Source: JAJOKI01 sp964412405 (GTDB lineage Archaea; Halobacteriota; UBA148; JAJOKI01). From it: a DNA stretch of 37,270 bases. The translations under genes and the position numbers were made by a program. Shown here piece after piece: positions 33,132-37,270 of this stretch. Below the pieces are notes generated by a model, which ran no database searches, was not told where the DNA came from, and saw nothing but the letters and a program-made list of their open reading frames with translations. The stretch lies in contig CAYPOB010000003.1 of assembly GCA_964412405.1 (NCBI GenBank), positions 1-37,270 on the forward strand, written 5' to 3'. Positions within the stretch are counted from its first letter, which is position 1, and each line of letters opens with the position of its first letter.

Positions 33132-33929
33132 ATGAGGCATAAAGAATATCCAGAGCGAGGGGACTTGGCGGTCTGCACGGTTGTAAAAGTGGCAGATTTC
33201 GGTGCATTTGTCAAACTGGATGAATATGGGGAAAAAGAGGGAATGATTCATATCTCCGAGGTCGCATCGGGATGGATTAAGTACATTCGGGATCATGTCA
33301 AAGAGGGGCAGAAGATCGTATGCAAGGTACTGGAGGTCGCGCCCAGCCGTGATCGCATTGACCTCTCGCTGAAAGATGTAAATGCACATCAAAGACGGGA
33401 GAAAATTCAACAATGGAAAAACGAGCAGAAGGCAGAAAAATGGTTGGACTTTGTCGCGGAATCTACTGGGACCAACATCGACAAGTTGTATGATGCCGTC
33501 GGTGATAAATTATTGGAAGAGTTTGGAAGTCTATATGCGGCGTTCGAAGAGGCGGCAATAAAGGGACCGGATGCATTGACAGGAGCGAGTATCTCAAGGG
33601 AATATGCCGATGCCATCACAAAAGCTGCAAAAGAGAATGTAAAGATAAGTCGGGTGAATATTACTGGTTATGTCGATCTCACATGCACGCTTCCCGATGG
33701 CATAGTTGTGATCAGGAAGGCGCTGAAGGCGGCTGGCAAAGTCGACATACCTGACGTCGAACTTGATGTAACTTATATGGGCGCTCCGCGTTATATGATA
33801 AATGTTACCGCTCCGGATTATAAAAAAGCGGAAAACGCACTCAGGAAAGTAGCAGAAGTCGCCATCAAAGTCGTAGAGGGGACAGATGGTGCTGGTAAAT
33901 TTTATAGGCAGCTCAGTGAAGCTACTTAA
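33132..33929 (+). CDS. eif2a: Translation initiation factor aIF2, alpha subunit
   Basis: Part of the heterotrimer that brings initiator tRNA to the ribosome. An N-terminal S1 domain (about residues 10-85, with VADFGAFVKLDEY and EGMIHISEVASGWIK) is followed by the helical domain and the C-terminal alpha-beta domain. 265 aa, full length, in the conserved ribosomal-protein/Nop10 cluster. Confidence 0.95.
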   Translation: MRHKEYPERGDLAVCTVVKVADFGAFVKLDEYGEKEGMIHISEVASGWIKYIRDHVKEGQKIVCKVLEVAPSRDRIDLSLKDVNAHQRREKIQQWKNEQKAEKWLDFVAESTGTNIDKLYDAVGDKLLEEFGSLYAAFEEAAIKGPDALTGASISREYADAITKAAKENVKISRVNITGYVDLTCTLPDGIVVIRKALKAAGKVDIPDVELDVTYMGAPRYMINVTAPDYKKAENALRKVAEVAIKVVEGTDGAGKFYRQLSEAT

Positions 33930-33948
33930 TTCGTTCGTGGTGTTGGAT

Positions 33949-34122
33949 ATGAAATCGAAAATGCGCAAATGTGTGGATTGTGGCACTTACACCCTTAAAA
34001 CTCGCTGCCCAGATTGTGGGAAAGAGGCGATTAACCCTCTGCCCCCCAAGTTTTCACCAGCTGATCCATATGGCAAATATCGAAGAATTATGAAGCAATA
34101 TCAGAAAGAGGTATCAAAATGA
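33949..34122 (+). CDS. nop10: H/ACA ribonucleoprotein subunit Nop10
   Basis: Small zinc-binding protein of the pseudouridylation RNP. The 57-aa protein has C-V-D-C and C-P-D-C pairs (CVDCGTYTL and RCPDCGKEAINP) and the family segment PPKFSPADPYGKYRR. ATG 33949 is chosen; an upstream GTG frame has no family support. The stop overlaps the PAC2 gene by four bases. Confidence 0.93.
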   Translation: MKSKMRKCVDCGTYTLKTRCPDCGKEAINPLPPKFSPADPYGKYRRIMKQYQKEVSK

Positions 34123-34874
34123 AGGAGACAACGGTTATCACGATCAAGGATGTTAAGTTGAAGAATCCGATCATGATCGAAGGGCTGCCAGGGGTGGGGC
34201 ACGTCGGAAAATTGGTCGCAGAGCATATGGTCGGGGAGTCGGGTGCAGATAAGATTGTTGAGATATATTCGCCACATTTCCCGCCACAAGTTTTGGTGAT
34301 GGATGATGGTACGGCGAGGTTGGTAAGGAACGAGCTATATGTGGACCAGAAACACAATCTATTGCTGTTGGTGGGCGATTACCAATGCGCCACCAGTGAG
34401 GGGCATTATGAGTTGGCGAGGATATACCTCGACATCGCGAAGAAACATGGTGTGAAGCGCATATATACTCTGGGTGGATATGGGACTGGTAAGTTGATAG
34501 ATAAACCACGTGTTTTAGGGACGGTAAACAAGTTAGAACTGGTTGACGAAATGAAGAAATACGGCGTAGAATTTAAGGAAAACGAACCTGGTGGCGGAGT
34601 CGTCGGTGCCTCGGGATTGCTGTTGGGGATGGGCGCGCTTGAGGATATTGAAGCGATATGTCTTATGGGGGAGACGTCGGGGTACCTTGTTGACCCCAAG
34701 AGCGCTCAAGCCGTGCTTGGCGTATTATCCAAGACCCTCAACATGAGTATCGATATGAGCGCCCTTGAAGAGCGAGCGAAGGAGATGGAAAAGATCGTTG
34801 CAAAGCTTCGAGAGATGGAGAAAATGCAGGCAGGGCCGATCTCGGCAGATACCGATCTAAGCTATATTGGATGA
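34119..34874 (+). CDS. PAC2-family proteasome assembly chaperone homologue
   Basis: Resembles archaeal PbaA/PbaB-type proteins of the PAC2 family. The N-terminal PIMIEGLPGVGHVGKLVAEH (residues 18-37) is the family hallmark; GGYGTG and GASGLLLGMG follow. The last 45 residues form an acidic helical tail (ALEERAKEMEKIVAKLREME) and the very C-terminus ends in LSYIG; similar C-terminal tails dock on the proteasome in known members. Coupled to nop10 by ATGA, as in many archaea. Confidence 0.88.
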   Translation: MKETTVITIKDVKLKNPIMIEGLPGVGHVGKLVAEHMVGESGADKIVEIYSPHFPPQVLVMDDGTARLVRNELYVDQKHNLLLLVGDYQCATSEGHYELARIYLDIAKKHGVKRIYTLGGYGTGKLIDKPRVLGTVNKLELVDEMKKYGVEFKENEPGGGVVGASGLLLGMGALEDIEAICLMGETSGYLVDPKSAQAVLGVLSKTLNMSIDMSALEERAKEMEKIVAKLREMEKMQAGPISADTDLSYIG

Positions 34875-34880
34875 TCCTTC

Positions 34881-36098
34881 ATGGAAATCAATGTCGATCT
34901 CCATATCCATTCTAAATATTCGGCGGCAACCTCCAATCGCATGGATATGCAGACGCTGGCAAAAGAAGCGGCAAAAAAGGGCATCGATATCGTCGGAACG
35001 GGAGATTGTCTTCATCCAAAATGGCTGTCCGATATAAAAGCACTGGAACCTGTAGACGAGGGTACATTCGTTGTGAATGGCACACATTTTGTCCTGACTG
35101 GCGAGGTAGAGGACCTGAATCGGGTACATCATCTTTTGATACTCCCCTCGACCTCCAAGGCCGAGGAACTACATGAGCGTCTGGCAAAACATTCTAACGA
35201 TATACTATCGGAGGGACGGCCGAAGATATTCTTGAATGGAGAACAAATTGTGCAACACGCCATTGAGGTTGGCGCCCTCATAGGCCCCTGTCATGCGTTC
35301 ACGCCGTGGACTGCAATCTATGCGTATTTTGACCACATCTCTGACTGTTATGGTTCGATGACCGAGCATGTTTCTTTTGTCGAGCTCGGGTTGAGCGCGG
35401 ACTCCGATTGTGCTGATAGGATAAAAGAACTGGAGAGTCTCACGTTCCTGACTAACTCGGATGCACACTCACCCTGGCCGATACGGCTCGCAAGGGAATT
35501 TAATCGATTGAGAGTAGATGCACCGACGTTTGATGAACTCACGCAAGCCATCCTGCGCAAGAACGATCGAAAATTCGTCCTGAACGTCGGATTACCTCCT
35601 GAAGAAGGGAAATACAATGAGAGCGCCTGCATACGGTGCTACGAACATTATACACTTCGAGAATGCCTGATGAAAAAGTGGCGCTGTGAATGTGGAGGCA
35701 TTATTAAAAAAGGCGTGAAGGATCGGGTAAACGAGTTGGCAGACTACGAGGAGCCAAGGCATCCAGACCACCGTCCACCCTATCTTAAACTGATTCCGTT
35801 AGCCGAGATCATCGCAATGGCGCTTGGAGTTTCCGGGACAAACACCAGAGCGGTGCGGGAGGTGTGGGATGTGCTGATACACGCACTTGGCGACGAGGTT
35901 GCGGTTTTAGTCGATGCAGACATCGATCAGCTGGATATGGTAGACGAGTGCGTACGTGATGCCATCGGGCAGTTTAGAAAAGGACAGGTGATACTTCATC
36001 CAGGTGGAGGGGGGCAGTATGGACGAATCGAACTGCCCGGCGGCGAGCCAGCAAAGCAGAAGGAAGAGGTGCAGAGCGCTATTTTTGATTTTCAATAG
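34881..36098 (+). CDS. PHP-domain phosphoesterase (TIGR00375-like)
   Basis: N-terminal PHP metal-site motif VDLHIHSKYSAATS (residues 5-18), further ligands in GTGDCLHP, GPCHAFTPW and LTNSDAHSPWP. The second half has a small zinc-ribbon-like part (CIRCYEHY and CECGG) and a HhH-like C-terminal region. The family is found in archaea and bacteria, sometimes fused to a UvrD-type helicase; its substrate is unknown, DNA repair or nucleic-acid processing being the usual guess. Begins seven bases after the PAC2 stop. Confidence 0.85.
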   Translation: MEINVDLHIHSKYSAATSNRMDMQTLAKEAAKKGIDIVGTGDCLHPKWLSDIKALEPVDEGTFVVNGTHFVLTGEVEDLNRVHHLLILPSTSKAEELHERLAKHSNDILSEGRPKIFLNGEQIVQHAIEVGALIGPCHAFTPWTAIYAYFDHISDCYGSMTEHVSFVELGLSADSDCADRIKELESLTFLTNSDAHSPWPIRLAREFNRLRVDAPTFDELTQAILRKNDRKFVLNVGLPPEEGKYNESACIRCYEHYTLRECLMKKWRCECGGIIKKGVKDRVNELADYEEPRHPDHRPPYLKLIPLAEIIAMALGVSGTNTRAVREVWDVLIHALGDEVAVLVDADIDQLDMVDECVRDAIGQFRKGQVILHPGGGGQYGRIELPGGEPAKQKEEVQSAIFDFQ

Positions 36099-36112
36099 GG
36101 GGTTTTTTTGGT
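36099..36112 (+). terminator. T-rich terminator after the PHP gene
   Basis: GGGGGTTTTTTTGG directly after the PHP stop is a typical archaeal oligo-T termination signal. Composition becomes AT-rich from here to the window end. Confidence 0.45.
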
Positions 36113-36162
36113 GGTTCTATTCTTAAAGAAACATAACTACATTCACGACAAACTCACCAAAC

Positions 36163-36286
36163 CTATTTTTCTTTTTTAAAGACTGTACCAGCTTCTATTT
36201 CTTTTAAAAGTTTTCTGTATCTCTCCTTTTCTGGCTTGGCCTTCATCAACAAAGGCTTTAACTAAGTTTTCAATTGCCTTTTTCAT
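36163..36286 (-). pseudogene. Rubrerythrin-like remnant with internal deletion
   Basis: The minus strand reads MKKAIENLVKAFVDEGQARK, which is like the first helix of rubrerythrin, and then, after a frame change near 36220, ERYRKLLKEIEAGTVFKKEK and a stop at 36163. The latter part is like the segment preceding the rubredoxin domain. The central four-helix bundle and rubredoxin domain are missing. Short and divergent, so the family call is tentative. Confidence 0.42.
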
Positions 36287-36294
36287 TATTTAAG

Positions 36295-37122
36295 TTATAA
36301 ATTCGACTTTTTAAATTTAATCTTAATAGCAGTTGGAAGATAGTTCTTCAAGATTGGAAGAGATAAAAGTACTGGATGAACTATTTTTACTATTCCCCTT
36401 GGAAATTCATAAACTTGAATATCAGAGACGCTTTCAATACTTGGAGACCATTTTTTCAAATTCATAAACTCATTCCTATTTATTCCCCAGGGCATCTTAG
36501 GAGTTATATAATATTTTGTCTTTGACCATCCCTTTTTTGACATGGTTTTTTTAGAAAGCCACTTTGGAATAACATCAAACATTAGATAACCTTCGCTAAA
36601 AGTCTCTACCATATCTTTAATAATAGACCTGACTTCTTCTTCTGGTAAATACATAAACAGCCCTTGAGCCGTAATAAAAACCGGCTTATCTTTCGGCACT
36701 AAATCAAACCACTTTCTATCTAAGGCAGAAACTGGACTATGTAAATACTGTTCAGTTGGTTTAATAAATTTTTCTCTAATAGCCATAGCATCGGGCAAGT
36801 CCACACTTACCCATAAGGCCTTATTTTTACCAATCCTATAACGTTGAGTTTCTAATCCTTCGCCAAGATTTATAATAGTACCGTCAGGATATTTTTCCAA
36901 AAAAGACCTAATTTCTTTATCAAACTTTATAGATCTTGAAGCGTGAGAGGGTTCAGCTTTCCCAAAAACTTTTTCATAATCAAAGTCTATCGCATTATAA
37001 ATCTCAACACATTTTTCATCTTTAATTATACCGTCGTTTCGCATTGCTTCAGTTGCTCTATTGTGTAATGTCCAAAGCATAGTTTCCGGAACATTTTTTA
37101 ATTGTGATTTAATTTTTTTCAT
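36295..37122 (-). CDS. Leucine carboxyl methyltransferase-family O-methyltransferase (COG3315 type)
   Basis: SAM-dependent methyltransferase of the LCMT/TcmP-like family. TIINLGEGLETQRYR (near residues 80-95) is the SAM-binding loop, VSVDLPDAMAIR the acidic motif with D-L-P, and ITAQGLFMYLPEEEV the family motif. Start ATG 37122 is within the upstream gene's last codons (overlap 14 bases), so they are coupled; ATG 37146 would overlap more. Substrate unknown. AT-rich codon use unlike the neighbouring core genes suggests acquisition. Confidence 0.75.
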   Translation of the reverse strand: MKKIKSQLKNVPETMLWTLHNRATEAMRNDGIIKDEKCVEIYNAIDFDYEKVFGKAEPSHASRSIKFDKEIRSFLEKYPDGTIINLGEGLETQRYRIGKNKALWVSVDLPDAMAIREKFIKPTEQYLHSPVSALDRKWFDLVPKDKPVFITAQGLFMYLPEEEVRSIIKDMVETFSEGYLMFDVIPKWLSKKTMSKKGWSKTKYYITPKMPWGINRNEFMNLKKWSPSIESVSDIQVYEFPRGIVKIVHPVLLSLPILKNYLPTAIKIKFKKSNL

Positions 37123-37270
37123 CTTTCTTTTTGCTATATTCAACAAAAATCCACCACCAAGATAATGATACGCCCGTTGACACTGCGGCTATTGCCCCTA
37201 TTGTAAATCTATCTAAATTAAAGATAGACCCCACAACATGGGCGACAAAAATTCCAATTCCCATTCCAAT
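37109..37270 (-). CDS. 3' end of a membrane protein (partial)
   Basis: The last 53 codons of a gene entering from the window edge: a glycine-rich hydrophobic span (GMGIGIFVAHVVGSIF), a short loop NLDRFT, a second span (GAIAAVSTGVSLSWWWIFVE) and the lysine-rich end YSKKKDEKN. Not recognisable from this piece. It overlaps and probably is cotranscribed with the downstream methyltransferase gene. Confidence 0.55.
   Translation of the reverse strand: MGMGIGIFVAHVVGSIFNLDRFTIGAIAAVSTGVSLSWWWIFVEYSKKKDEKN

Noticed and set aside
1..37270. CRISPR array, tRNA or rRNA genes
   Set aside because: No regularly spaced repeats and no cloverleaf or rRNA-like sequence seen in the intergenic stretches; without a covariance search small RNAs cannot be excluded.

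Overview
The window looks like a chromosome segment of a euryarchaeon related to methanogens or anaerobic alkane/methane oxidisers. The core genes are archaeal: PCNA, both primase subunits, GINS, TFS, aIF2-alpha, L44e, S27e, Nop10, archaetidylserine synthesis, archaeosortase A and a methanopterin-type dihydroneopterin aldolase (MptD). I cannot fix the lineage from sequence alone. No rRNA, tRNA or CRISPR array was seen.

Layout. Positions 1-8171 hold housekeeping genes: a HisA-like protein cut by the window edge, tmk, valS, pyrK-pyrD, and a tightly overlapping operon artA-asd-pssA-mptD. Positions 8239-10825 hold a broken Nudix gene and then tfs, pcn and priL. From about 10826 to 30720 comes an accessory stretch of mixed base composition. 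It contains a short winged-helix ORF, the chaperone genes grpE-dnaK-dnaJ (minus strand), a two-subunit [NiFe] hydrogenase with its maturation protease, a copper P-type ATPase, nikR, and a nine-gene minus-strand operon (counting nikR). That operon holds two solute-binding lipoproteins, an FmdE-family protein, a methyltransferase, the NikBCDE/DppBCDF-type ABC transporter and NikR. Core informational genes resume at 30778: priS, GINS, L44e, S27e, aIF2-alpha, nop10, a PAC2 protein and a PHP-domain protein. The last kilobase is AT-rich and holds a rubrerythrin-like remnant, a leucine-carboxyl-methyltransferase-family gene and the end of a membrane protein.

The most unusual structure is a duplication. 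The grpE 5' region, with the whole grpE/copA divergent promoter, Shine-Dalgarno and start codon (14585-15056), is repeated without visible mismatch at 18654-19038, except for an in-frame 87-bp deletion. The two direct copies bracket the hydrogenase module, and a short NikR-like fragment lies at the inner edge of the right copy. With intact nikR and the NikABCDE-like operon alongside, the region reads as a nickel/hydrogenase accessory island between the primase genes. It could be mobile by homologous recombination, or partly an assembly artefact. Hydrogenase, protease, NikR and transporter would work together: uptake of nickel or a nickel chelate, nickel-dependent repression, cofactor insertion and C-terminal processing.
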